DNA of 27,631 nt from GWC2-45-44 sp041661665 (GTDB lineage: Bacteria > Planctomycetota > Phycisphaerae > Sedimentisphaerales > UBA12454): assembly GCA_041661665.1 (NCBI GenBank), contig JBAZTW010000029.1, positions 1-27,631 of the forward strand, given 5' to 3'. This document shows, in pieces, positions 15,443 through 22,501 of this stretch. The notes below the pieces were generated by a model. It worked only from the letters and a program-made list of their open reading frames with translations. It did not search any database and was not told the DNA's origin. Within the stretch, counting starts at the first letter, position 1. Every line of letters begins with the position of its first letter. The translations under genes and the position numbers were made by a program.

Positions 15443-18400
15443 TCACATCTCAAGAATCTTTGGCTTATAACCGATTATACCGTCAACCTTCCACTGACCA
15501 TCCTGCCGAACAAAATCAATCTTCCACTGCGAATTATCAATAGCGGCAGCCAACACAACTTTACCATTATCCATATAAGCGCTCATCGGCTTGAGTTTTA
15601 AAAAGTCTTTCTTCTCCCAAAGAAACGCGGAATCCAACGGATGTTTCGGCTTCATCTGAAGTTTAAACTCATCCAGACCCTTAATATGATATTCCATTTT
15701 TTGACAATCGCTGCTGAATAAATTCCACGCCTTTTCATAATCGCCGCTGCTGATATAACCCTGAATCTCAGCAAAAACCTTTGTTACCGCATCAAAATCT
15801 TCTTTCGATGCAGTTACTGCCCGCTCATTATCCGCAGAATAAACTTTTAAATCGTTTATAAAATACTGCTTTTTCGCGAATGGTTTTATGTCCTTATTTT
15901 CATCATGTATCAATGATTTCACATTGTAAAAATACAGCCTCGTATAAGTATTATCCGTAATAGGCCCCTGAATCTTATAAACATATCTTATTCTTTTAAT
16001 CTGCCCCGCATCAAATCTGTCGTAAAAATTTGTCCCCCAGCCGACACCGTCTTTCCCATAATCAACTGAACGGGAATAAACATTTACGCTGATAAACCGC
16101 TCCTTGTCCGATTTATTCTGCATCGTTAGCCACAGAATATTCTTCCCCTGCCGAATCGGCTCGAAATTTACATCCAAAACATTAAAATTCTCATTAGACG
16201 CTATGATAGCCGGAGTGTCAGCAATACCGCTCTGCTGTTGCGCCTTGGTTTCTCCATCTTCTTCAAGTGGATAAAGTTCATTTCTCTGCCCCGTTAATGT
16301 TCCATGAGAAGAATAAATACTTACATTATCATCGTTGTTGCCGTAAACCTTATCTTCTCCACAACTGCTGAGTATAAATCTTTTTTGATTCGACTCATAA
16401 TGATATTCCTGTCCGGATTGGCTATAAACATCTTTTGGCAAAGGCTGATTTATGTCTTCAAGGCTTTTGGGATAACTGCCATGTTGACTCTTATAGTTCA
16501 TTATACGCATGGAGATATCCGCAAAGTCAAGTTGTATACGTCCTTCCTTGCCTCGTGTTAATAGCATAGCCTGTAATTCTTCCCATGTTGGCGATTCAGT
16601 AAACAACATCTTCACAGCTACTGCTACACTGTCCGTTCCTTGTCGTGTTGGGGAAAGCTGAATCTTGAAAAATATCTGCCTGCCATCTTTTTGAATATTT
16701 GTCCCCGTGCGTTCGGTGGCGCCATCGTGAATAGCTCTGGTGGTAGGACATTCCGCAGCCTGGTTTCCTTTGTCGTCCAATGCTTTAATGTCAAACCTGG
16801 TTCCATTCGCCGCAATATGTGGTGTGATAAGGACTTCTGTTACCCCCGCAATATTTTCTTTTACTTTCATCTTGGCAGTTTCACCATCCTGAAGCGTGAA
16901 AATCTCCTCATCAGAATAAGTGGTTATTTTTTTAGCTACAGTCTCACCAAGTTTTTTTGTGTTAGGATCAAGCGATTTAGTCTCATCGATATTGTCCTCT
17001 GCAATACCTGTCTTTAAAAAGGATTCTTCCATAATCTTCGGCTGAACAATCAAAATTATCTCATTGCCGTCGCAAGGCTCTCCGCGAACAACTATTGCAC
17101 TATTTGATGGCAGAAATCCTGATATCTCGTTAGATGTCTTTTCCAAATCACCACAGTCATATTTCAACTCAAATACTGCGTTAATTGACTTTCTACCCGG
17201 CTGAACATTATTTTTAATTCTAAATTCGATACCACCGGTTCTTATTGACGCATCCTCACCGTCATTTGCTAAAACCATCGGTGCGGATAACATCTTTACA
17301 CTTACATCAGCTTTAACAACCTTCAAAAATTTTTCCAGTTCCTCTGGCGTAAAAAATTTACATCCTGTAGGAAATTCTTTTATCCCCGGCCACCCCTGCG
17401 GAACGCTCAAAATCCGCGCAGTAGTCAAAACCTGTGGTCGAAGTCTAAGTTTCTTCCCGCCATCATTAACAAAATATATAGTCTCCAAAATCGGCTTATC
17501 TCTGCCAACAAAACCAAACACCAATCTGCCGCTGACACCGCGAGTATCTGTTATCTGACTCGTTATAACATTCGTTAGTTTGGTTTGATTGTCATCCTCA
17601 ACAGATGCAGCGGTTAAATTTTCGATGCCTTTATATGCCCGCAATGCGTTTGCGTCCAAAGCAACCGTCATAACTGCATACCGTTTTTCCGCATCATTAA
17701 ATTTATAGAAATCTGCCTGCCTGTTTGCAATCTCTCGCAGCTTTTCCGTATCATTCCCGCGAACCGCTGTAATATACTCATTAAAGGCCGAAACAACCGC
17801 TTTTTTATTCTCTGTGTCCTCTGCCTGTCCCGAGCCTGTCGAGGTGGCCTGCCCTGAGCTGCCTGTGGTGAGCTTGTCGAATCCAGCCGAAGGGGTGTCC
17901 TCTGTGGCTATATTCTTTGTGCCTTTGTGCCTTTGTGGCTCTTCTGCTTTTGAAACCGCCATCACTGCTGTTACCGCCAATGCCCCTATCAAAATAACAG
18001 CAATAACACTCGGCACCCAACTTGTCTTGAGCCGTGTCGAAAGGCTTGCCTTGCTTTCGTTTGCCGAATCTTTACCAAGCAATCGACAAATCCGATTAAA
18101 TAAATTTCCGCCGCTTGCGGCCACAGCCAATTGCGATTGACCAAATCTAATTTCTTCCATCGTTGCCAGCGCAGAAGCATAATTAACATTATCCCCCGTA
18201 ACTTTCACCGCAATATCATCGCAGCAATTTTCACGCTCGTACCTGATTTTATTTGAAATCCACCACACGGCAGGATGATAAAAACCAAGAATCTCAACAA
18301 CAGTCTGCAATATATTAACCAAATAATCGCATCTCTTTATATGCGCAAGCTCGTGCGCCAAAATCGCCGCAATCTGCTCGCCGCTCAGTCCCGTCAATGC

Positions 18401-19042
18401 CGTCGCAGGCAGCAAAATAATAGGCTTGAAATATCCAATCACAGTCGGAACATTCACAATCGCTGATTCCACAATATCAACCGCCACGCTGATACCGAGC
18501 TTTTGCGAAAGCTGCGTCAATTTTATTTTTATATCGCCGCAAACAGGCTTAACCATCCGCCTGCGCAACCGCTGCAACTGCGTCCACCCGCCCAAATACC
18601 ACAAACTCAACCCCGCAACACCAACCAGCCATCCCAAAACCGCGTAAGGCAGCATAGGCTCAACAGCCCGAACAAACCGCTCCCTCAACGGCACTTCAGG
18701 CAAGGCAATAACTTGCTGAGGATTGTTTTCAACCGCCGGCAATTGAACATTCACCGTTTTTGTCATTTCGAGCGGAGGCGACATGGTCGCCGGAGTCGAG
18801 AAATCTTTTGAAACATTTTCTTTATTGCCGATTACTTTGAATGTTGCCGCCGGTAGTAGCACAACAACCGCCAGTGCTATACAGGCGACCAAATAACGTA
18901 TATTTGACGATGCCTTCTTGAGAAGCCTTAACACCGCCGCCGCTAATATCGCAACCGCTATCCCCTGCCACACAAAATGAATCAGTACCCAGCCGAGTTT
19001 TTCAACTATCTGCTGCGACAAAATACTTTCCAATATTTCCAT
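15443..19042 (-). CDS. M56 (BlaR1/MecR1-like) membrane metallopeptidase sensor with long periplasmic part
   Basis: At 1199 residues it is about twice the size of BlaR1. Membrane segments near residues 17-40, 47-70 and 135-155 flank the zinc protease domain: HExxH is HELAH (His230, Glu231, His234) and the third ligand lies in RYERENCCDD. A fourth membrane segment (VIAVILIGALAVTAVMAV) is near 343-362. In the family, signal sensing triggers cleavage of the partner BlaI repressor. The outer region has no penicillin-binding domain. It contains a secretin-like stretch (VSVKMLSAPMVLANDGEDAS, about 570-650, and ITPHIAANGTRFDI), a GspG-like pseudopilin tail (YKSQHGSYPKSLEDI to SSCGEDKVYGNNDD, about 840-905) and a C-terminal SnoaL-like segment. 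Two in-frame stretches derive from dispersed repeats. AAGGAG precedes the ATG. The blaI gene lies upstream. Confidence 0.85.
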   Translation of the reverse strand: MEILESILSQQIVEKLGWVLIHFVWQGIAVAILAAAVLRLLKKASSNIRYLVACIALAVVVLLPAATFKVIGNKENVSKDFSTPATMSPPLEMTKTVNVQLPAVENNPQQVIALPEVPLRERFVRAVEPMLPYAVLGWLVGVAGLSLWYLGGWTQLQRLRRRMVKPVCGDIKIKLTQLSQKLGISVAVDIVESAIVNVPTVIGYFKPIILLPATALTGLSGEQIAAILAHELAHIKRCDYLVNILQTVVEILGFYHPAVWWISNKIRYERENCCDDIAVKVTGDNVNYASALATMEEIRFGQSQLAVAASGGNLFNRICRLLGKDSANESKASLSTRLKTSWVPSVIAVILIGALAVTAVMAVSKAEEPQRHKGTKNIATEDTPSAGFDKLTTGSSGQATSTGSGQAEDTENKKAVVSAFNEYITAVRGNDTEKLREIANRQADFYKFNDAEKRYAVMTVALDANALRAYKGIENLTAASVEDDNQTKLTNVITSQITDTRGVSGRLVFGFVGRDKPILETIYFVNDGGKKLRLRPQVLTTARILSVPQGWPGIKEFPTGCKFFTPEELEKFLKVVKADVSVKMLSAPMVLANDGEDASIRTGGIEFRIKNNVQPGRKSINAVFELKYDCGDLEKTSNEISGFLPSNSAIVVRGEPCDGNEIILIVQPKIMEESFLKTGIAEDNIDETKSLDPNTKKLGETVAKKITTYSDEEIFTLQDGETAKMKVKENIAGVTEVLITPHIAANGTRFDIKALDDKGNQAAECPTTRAIHDGATERTGTNIQKDGRQIFFKIQLSPTRQGTDSVAVAVKMLFTESPTWEELQAMLLTRGKEGRIQLDFADISMRIMNYKSQHGSYPKSLEDINQPLPKDVYSQSGQEYHYESNQKRFILSSCGEDKVYGNNDDNVSIYSSHGTLTGQRNELYPLEEDGETKAQQQSGIADTPAIIASNENFNVLDVNFEPIRQGKNILWLTMQNKSDKERFISVNVYSRSVDYGKDGVGWGTNFYDRFDAGQIKRIRYVYKIQGPITDNTYTRLYFYNVKSLIHDENKDIKPFAKKQYFINDLKVYSADNERAVTASKEDFDAVTKVFAEIQGYISSGDYEKAWNLFSSDCQKMEYHIKGLDEFKLQMKPKHPLDSAFLWEKKDFLKLKPMSAYMDNGKVVLAAAIDNSQWKIDFVRQDGQWKVDGIIGYKPKILEM
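17815..17945 (-). repeat. Dispersed repeats translated in frame within the M56 gene (linker)
   Basis: The stretch combines a CTTTGTGCCTTTGTGCC unit (compare 20101-20130, outside genes) with several CCTGAGC...GTCGA...CGAAGG units (compare 8138-8190 and 20198-20221). On the coding strand it reads as PQRHKGTKNIATEDT and SSGQATSTGSGQA, residues about 367-410, directly after the fourth membrane segment. The reading frame is kept and no stop is introduced. Confidence 0.75.
18762..18805 (-). repeat. GTCATTTCGAGC...GAGAAATC repeat translated in frame within the M56 gene
   Basis: This 44-bp unit begins GTCATTTCGAGCGGAG, has an inner CGACATGGTCG palindrome and ends GTCGAGAAATC. A unit of the same family lies outside genes at 19090-19136. 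In the M56 protein it encodes KDFSTPATMSPPLEMT, residues about 80-94, in the loop after the second membrane segment. Confidence 0.7.
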
Positions 19043-19073
19043 TTCATTTCTCCTTAATTTATCATTTTAATTT

Positions 19074-19136
19074 GTCATTCCCGCTTACTGTCATTTCGAC
19101 CGAAGTCCTGCCAAGCAGGACGTAGCGGAGAAATCT
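19074..19136. repeat. Dispersed GTCATTCC/GTCATTTCGA repeats between M56 and blaI
   Basis: A broken GTCATTCCCGC unit (19075) is joined to a full GTCATTTCGACC...GCGGAGAAATC unit at 19090-19136 that contains the stem TCCTGC/GCAGGA. It lies in the 237-bp gap between blaI and the M56 gene. Confidence 0.6.
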
Positions 19137-19149
19137 ATTTAAAATTCTC

Positions 19150-19254
19150 ATCCCGCACCTATTTTGTTATCGTGGGCAAAAGGCATATTATCGATTCCAA
19201 TACAAATTATAATATCCCTACTTATCACAGTACCCATCAAAATAGGTGCGGGAT
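19150..19254. repeat. 105-bp element with 17-bp perfect terminal inverted repeats
   Basis: ATCCCGCACCTATTTTG (19150-19166) and its exact reverse complement (19238-19254) enclose 71 bp of AT-rich sequence without an open frame. The layout is that of a miniature inverted-repeat element, although no flanking target duplication is clear. A shorter related inverted pair with CCCGCACCAAAT is at 20042-20081. Confidence 0.55.
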
Positions 19255-19279
19255 TCCACAAATTTTCAATTTTCAATCT

Positions 19280-19669
19280 TCATTTTTCAATTTCTCTCAT
19301 TTTATCTATTATTTTTTTAATCTTCTCTAATTCTTCCGCCGATACTTTCTTCGCCGACAGCGCCCGCATAACTAATTTTTCCGCTGAGCCGGAGAATGCC
19401 TTATCCATCAAATCGCCGACGATTTTATTTTGTGTCTTTTCCTGACTGATTGCGGGCTTGTAGATATGCTGAAAATTTGAATCATCACGGATGAGCAGTT
19501 TTTTATCCGTCATAATCTGCATAAATTTCAGTGTTGTGGTATATCCGGTTTTTTGTTGTTTGCTGATTTGCTCATTGACTTGCCGAACGGTAGCCGAGCC
19601 TAATTGCCACAGGACATTTAGGATATCAAGCTCCTTACCGGTTGGAGATGACTGCTTGTTTCTTGCCAT
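19280..19669 (-). CDS. BlaI/MecI/CopY-family transcriptional repressor
   Basis: The ATG at 19669 is chosen because AAGGAG ends five bases before it; an in-frame ATG at 19696 has no such site. The 129-residue product has the family winged helix: LTG-like PTGKELDILNVLWQLGSATVRQVNEQI, then YTTTLKFMQIMTDKKLLIR, and a C-terminal dimerisation helix pair. Family members hold DNA as dimers and are released when the partner M56 protease cuts them near this junction. The M56 gene lies 237 bp downstream on the same strand. The promoter region carries two palindromes matching a dimer operator, so autoregulation is likely. The name blaI is not assigned because no beta-lactam link is shown. Confidence 0.9.
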   Translation of the reverse strand: MARNKQSSPTGKELDILNVLWQLGSATVRQVNEQISKQQKTGYTTTLKFMQIMTDKKLLIRDDSNFQHIYKPAISQEKTQNKIVGDLMDKAFSGSAEKLVMRALSAKKVSAEELEKIKKIIDKMREIEK

Positions 19670-19715
19670 AAAAACTCCTTTAAAATATTTAGACAACCTT
19701 TATAAAATATATCTT

Positions 19716-19774
19716 GTCATTGCGAGCACAGCGAAGCAATCTCTTTTTTGTCATTCCCGCGAAAGCGGGAATCT
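19716..19774. repeat. Dispersed GTCATTGCGAGC and GTCATTCCCGC repeat pair
   Basis: GTCATTGCGAGCACAGCGAA...GCAATC (19717-19740) is followed by the stem ATTCCCGC-GAAA-GCGGGAAT (19753-19772), the same hairpin as after hypB but with a GAAA loop. It lies in the leader region of the repressor gene. Confidence 0.65.
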
Positions 19775-19843
19775 ATCCCTTTAATCTGCATTGGACAATT
19801 ATATTTTCTTGCTTCTTTTCTCATTCACCCTTTACGATGGCAA

Positions 19844-19885
19844 GCCTATACGAATACTTTCGTAATGTCAACGAAAAATTTCGTA
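19844..19885 (-). promoter_or_regulatory. blaI-type promoter with two operator palindromes
   Basis: Two dyads of form ACGA-N6-TCGT are present: TACGAATACTTTCGTA (19849-19864) and AACGAAAAATTTCGTA (19870-19885). They start 21 bp apart, two helical turns. On the minus strand a perfect TTGACA (19871-19866) lies between and partly in them, with TATAGG or TAGGCT downstream as weaker -10 candidates overlapping the edge of the first dyad. Occupancy of both dyads would cover the promoter. The distance to the repressor ATG is about 175 bp. Assignment to this repressor is an inference from position and family. Confidence 0.65.
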
Positions 19886-20261
19886 GATTTTAAAAATTTC
19901 TCAAAACTACAAAAAACAGCGTGAATCTGATAAGTCAGTATCTAAAATTTCTCTTGTGTTCTGGTTAATACTAATCCGTTAATCAGTGAAATCAGCGTCT
20001 AAAAAAACAAAATCTCTGTGGCCTCTGTGAACTCTGCTCGCCCCGCACCAAATAGGCCGTTGCCGTCATTTGGTGCGCGGGTGGCTATTATCTACCTGTT
20101 TTTCTTTGTGCCTTTGCGTCTTTGTGGCAAAAATCCGCGTCTAAATTCTTCTTGTGTTCTGGTTAATACTAATCCGTTAATCAGTGAAATCAGCGTACCC
20201 GTCCTGAGCCAGTCGAAGGAATCAGCGTTTAAAAAAATCCGTAAAATCCGTGTAATCCGCG
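19886..20261. repeat. Repeat-rich gene-free stretch upstream of the PEP-CTERM array
   Basis: No gene is supported here. A 46-bp identical direct repeat occurs at 19953-19998 and 20151-20196. Other pieces are CTCTGTGGCCTCTGTGAACTC (around 20013-20033), the inverted pair at 20042-20081, CTTTGTGCCTTTGCGTCTTTG (20104-20125), a CCTGAGCCAGTCGAAGG unit near 20202-20219 and an AATCCGTGTAATCCGC unit that runs into the remnant gene at about 20262. Confidence 0.6.
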
Positions 20262-20333
20262 GTTATTGGTTTTGTGGCATTCATCTTAACAGTTTTCACA
20301 TCACCTGTCGTTGCCGTTGATTTGCCCTTTTAA
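20262..20333 (+). pseudogene. Remnant of a secreted DLPF-protein gene (5' end lost to a repeat)
   Basis: In one frame this reads VIGFVAFILTVFTSPVVAV followed by DLPF and a stop: a signal-peptide core and the start of a mature protein. It corresponds to the start of the intact gene at 21384 (FSVDLPFDPND) and to the remnant at 23490. There is no start codon; upstream the frame meets repeat sequence and a stop at 20253. One base removed after DLPF would continue as NPNKCGF. It is a decayed gene, not an expressed one. Confidence 0.6.
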
Positions 20334-20478
20334 TCCCAATAAATGCGGTTTTATGCTGAATAATGGTAATAATTTGCTATAAATTTGTTTGGTTTTCATC
20401 GGGCAATTTGATATAATGTTGGGATAGTGAATTGTAGCTCTTTTAAATTTTGAAAGTCCACTGGACTTGATGCGTTCC
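20310..20478 (+). repeat. About 170-bp direct repeat, copy 1 (remnant end plus promoter)
   Basis: Copy 1 matches 23571-23739 with few differences. It runs from the VAVDLPF codons of the remnant, through the promoter, to the AAGTCCACTGGACTT palindrome (20454-20468) just before the structured leader. Sequence identity falls sharply beyond this point although the fold continues. Confidence 0.85.
20389..20417 (+). promoter_or_regulatory. Promoter of PEP-CTERM gene 1
   Basis: TTGGTT (20389-20394) and a perfect TATAAT (20412-20417) are 17 bases apart. The identical arrangement is kept at 23651-23679. The resulting transcript would have an untranslated leader of roughly 250 nt before the ATG at 20679. 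Confidence 0.65.
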
Positions 20479-20616
20479 ATTTCGAAATACGCCACCTTTT
20501 AAAAAAAAAGGAAATCCAAAGAACGTAAGAGAACAGTGCCCCGATAAGGGGCATTGCTTGCGTGTTCTTTGGTGCCCCTTGGCGGGGGTCGAAATGGGCA
20601 CGATGTTGCGATGCCC
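20477..20616 (+). ncRNA. Structured leader RNA, copy 1 (unrecognised class)
   Basis: Predicted stems: P1 CCATTTCGA/TCGAAATGG (20477-20485 with 20589-20597); P2 CCTTTT/AAAAGG (20495-20511); P3 CCAAAGAAC/GTTCTTTGG (20516-20524 with 20564-20572), extended inward by GTAAG/CTTGC and tipped by GTGCCCC/GGGGCAT (20536-20542 with 20548-20554); P4 CCCC/GGGG (20575-20587). P1 encloses the other three. After P1, GCGATGCCC (20608-20616) can pair with GGGCATTGC (20549-20557), which would break the P3 tip. The second copy at 23738 has the same plan with different bases. I do not recognise it as a known riboswitch; no ligand is proposed. Confidence 0.65.
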
Positions 20617-20678
20617 TTCAATCTTTGCGGTGTGTGGAGGTTGGGGTTAAGAGAAGTTTTTTAATACGGAGGTGTAAA

Positions 20679-21290
20679 ATGAATCAGAAGAGAAAAATTT
20701 TAATTGTTGTGGCAGTTTTATTATGTTATGGAGGACTGGCACAGGCCGTGCCTATTACCATTCAAATCAGCGGTACTATAACATCCACAAGTGGAAACGG
20801 ACTCCCGAGTACAATTCACGAAGGTGTTATTTTTACCGGCGTTTATACCTACGACAGTTTGACATCAGATTTGTACCCCTCGTCCCAACGAGGAGAATAT
20901 CAAATAAATGACATGAGTATAGTCATAAGTGGATATGAATTTAAGGTTGCCCCAAAGCTTGTGATTATGGACGATGACCCTGTAAATGGAGTGAAAGACT
21001 ATTACATAGTCTACACTGGTAAAGATTTTACTGTTCCTTCTGCTGGCCTTACGATTGATTATATTAGGTGGGCTCTCTGGGATAGTTCACACACTGCTTT
21101 TTCTTCCGATGCCTTGCCCATAACAGCACCTGTGTTAACAAAGTGGGACCACAACGTATTAGATATCTATGGTTTCGATAGCCTTGGCTATGGTCTATCC
21201 ATACAAGGAACAATTACACATGCTACTCCAGAGCCATTGACAGGTGTTTTATTGACGATGGGTGTATTCTTTCTGCGGCGAAAGCGGTAA
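20679..21290 (+). CDS. PEP-CTERM sorted secreted protein 1
   Basis: The start at 20679 follows GGAGGTG by four bases; a longer frame from 20562 would run through the structured leader and is rejected. The 203-residue protein has a signal peptide (ILIVVAVLLCYGGLAQA), a beta-rich mature domain with ITIQISGTITS and FTGVYTYDSLTSD, and a C-terminal tripartite signal: PEP (in ATPEPLTG), a hydrophobic segment, and RRKR. In Gram-negative bacteria such tails are processed by exosortase, which places the protein at the cell surface or in the matrix; no exosortase gene is in the window. It is a close paralogue of the protein at 22750. The gene is followed by the secreted-protein gene at 21384. Confidence 0.9.
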   Translation: MNQKRKILIVVAVLLCYGGLAQAVPITIQISGTITSTSGNGLPSTIHEGVIFTGVYTYDSLTSDLYPSSQRGEYQINDMSIVISGYEFKVAPKLVIMDDDPVNGVKDYYIVYTGKDFTVPSAGLTIDYIRWALWDSSHTAFSSDALPITAPVLTKWDHNVLDIYGFDSLGYGLSIQGTITHATPEPLTGVLLTMGVFFLRRKR

Positions 21291-21383
21291 ATTTCCAAAA
21301 TAAATCCGCTTATGGCTGAGAAGGATGCATTGTGCCTAAAAGGGAACAAATAATCACAATTTAATTTTCGAATAGGAGATACT

Positions 21384-22253
21384 ATGTTTAATTTTAGCAA
21401 ATCAACATCAATATCGACCATTGCATTAGTGGCGTTTCTTTTAACCTGTTTTGCTTTACCGGTTTTTTCCGTTGACCTGCCTTTTGATCCGAATGACTAC
21501 TCCTTCTTGGTGTATGACTCAGAAAGCACCGGATCCAGTATCAGAGATGCGATGAAAAAAATCCTTGGACGAGACCTTACCCAGAGCGAAATCAGAACAT
21601 CCACCAATCCGATTACGCCAATGGATATTGCCACCCACGACATTCTCATCATCGGTTCGACTGTCGACGGCGACCTCGGCGGCCTTGATGCGATCACCTT
21701 ATCGGCCGGTATAACCGGCAGAGTCATTTTGACCGGCCACGATGCGGATTGGCATTATATTAATGACTCAAAATTGTATGTAAAACAGGCCGCTGAAAAA
21801 TTTTTAATAAACGCCATTAACTACGCGCTGCATGGCGGCGGAACAGGAATGCTCGTCCTCGCGGATATTCAGAACCCCGACCTCTTCCCATATATTCCAC
21901 CCGCTTGGGACATTTCCTCACAGAACATCATTCCCTGGGGTGACGATGTTAACGAATTTACTACAGAAGCCCTTGCCAGTGGTGTCTATGACAACCTCGA
22001 CCCTTGTGATATGTCTGATTGGAATGGTACCTACCACGATATATTCACTATTGCGACAGGTTCGCCCTTTGTGCCTTTTGAACTCGGCGGCGTTAACAAC
22101 GGCGATACCATAACAATCGCTCAAACCGCCATATGCCCATCTCCGTTCACGTTGGCCAAAACCGACAATGCTCCCGCCGATGGCGTCATTATTTATAATG
22201 AACTTGAATTTTTCTCTTGCAATTACTCCGCAATGTCCGGTAATATGCTTTGA
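21384..22253 (+). CDS. Secreted DLPF protein with truncated DUF11 start
   Basis: The 289-residue protein has a signal peptide ending near LPVFS, then VDLPFDPNDYSFLVYDSES. Residues about 40-130 look like a Rossmann-type or ThuA-like fold (ILIIGSTVDGDLGG, GRVILTGHDADWHY), which is a guess from pattern only. Near the end it reads LAKTDNAPADGV, the opening of a DUF11 beta domain that is complete in the subtilase at 24593 (LTKTDNAPADGV), but here the similarity stops after about twelve residues and the frame ends 19 residues later. The gene therefore looks like a larger protein cut short by recombination or deletion. AGGAG lies well placed before the ATG. Whether the short form works is unknown. 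Confidence 0.7.
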   Translation: MFNFSKSTSISTIALVAFLLTCFALPVFSVDLPFDPNDYSFLVYDSESTGSSIRDAMKKILGRDLTQSEIRTSTNPITPMDIATHDILIIGSTVDGDLGGLDAITLSAGITGRVILTGHDADWHYINDSKLYVKQAAEKFLINAINYALHGGGTGMLVLADIQNPDLFPYIPPAWDISSQNIIPWGDDVNEFTTEALASGVYDNLDPCDMSDWNGTYHDIFTIATGSPFVPFELGGVNNGDTITIAQTAICPSPFTLAKTDNAPADGVIIYNELEFFSCNYSAMSGNML

Positions 22254-22326
22254 GATAATTGAATATGCTCTTTGTTTTAACCAATACAACTGAATAATAG
22301 ATAATCGAAATCACTGAGATTTCATG

Positions 22327-22501
22327 CGTTTCAAAGGGAATCGCGAGTTCACTGCCAAAAGGTTGTGAAAATTGCCAAGAAGTGTATGAAAGGCTCGGTG
22401 CTGTTTGTTTCTGCGGAAGATTTTATGTATCTCCGCCAGATTTAAATAGCACCGTTCGCTTTTCACGGTCTTGACAAGCTCTCGCGAGCTTCCTTTGAAC
22501 G
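22327..22501. ncRNA. 175-nt imperfect long hairpin, possible small RNA
   Basis: Nested stems: an outer stem of about 20 bp (22327-22347 with 22481-22501), a 13-bp stem AAGGTTGTGAAAA/TTTTCACGGTCTT (22359-22371 with 22460-22472, three wobble pairs), CGGTGCT/AGCACCG (22396-22402 with 22448-22454), and a tip CTGCGGAAGAT/ATCTCCGCCAG (22411-22439). There is no open frame. A second CGGTGCT followed by TTTTT (22512-22523) could compete for AGCACCG. The long rod with an asymmetric middle resembles 6S RNA in outline only; strand and identity are unproven. The rest of the gap from 22254 to 22634 shows nothing else I can name. Confidence 0.45.

Noticed and set aside
17814..18140. Plus-strand frame of about 108 codons opposite the M56 gene
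   Set aside because: It is made largely of dispersed-repeat translation and lies antisense to a well-supported gene.
15443..19042. Frameshift or fusion error in the very long M56 gene
   Set aside because: The frame is continuous for 1199 codons with coherent membrane, protease and outer segments, and the odd peptides are explained by in-frame repeats.
19670..19696. Upstream ATG of the BlaI-family gene at 19696
   Set aside because: The extra residues are not family-like and AAGGAG would fall inside the coding region; it fits ATG 19669.
19886..20261. CRISPR array or tandem repeat locus
   Set aside because: The repeats are few, unevenly spaced and of several families; there are no regular spacers and no cas genes in the window.
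20477..20616. Known riboswitch classes (cyclic di-GMP-I, cobalamin, TPP, SAM-I, lysine, FMN) for the leader
   Set aside because: None of the short invariant sequences of those classes is found in either copy.
20562..20678. Longer 5' extension of PEP-CTERM gene 1 (start at 20562)
   Set aside because: It would place the structured leader in the coding region and bury the signal peptide behind 39 residues. ATG 20679 has GGAGGTG four bases upstream and aligns with the starts of the two paralogues.
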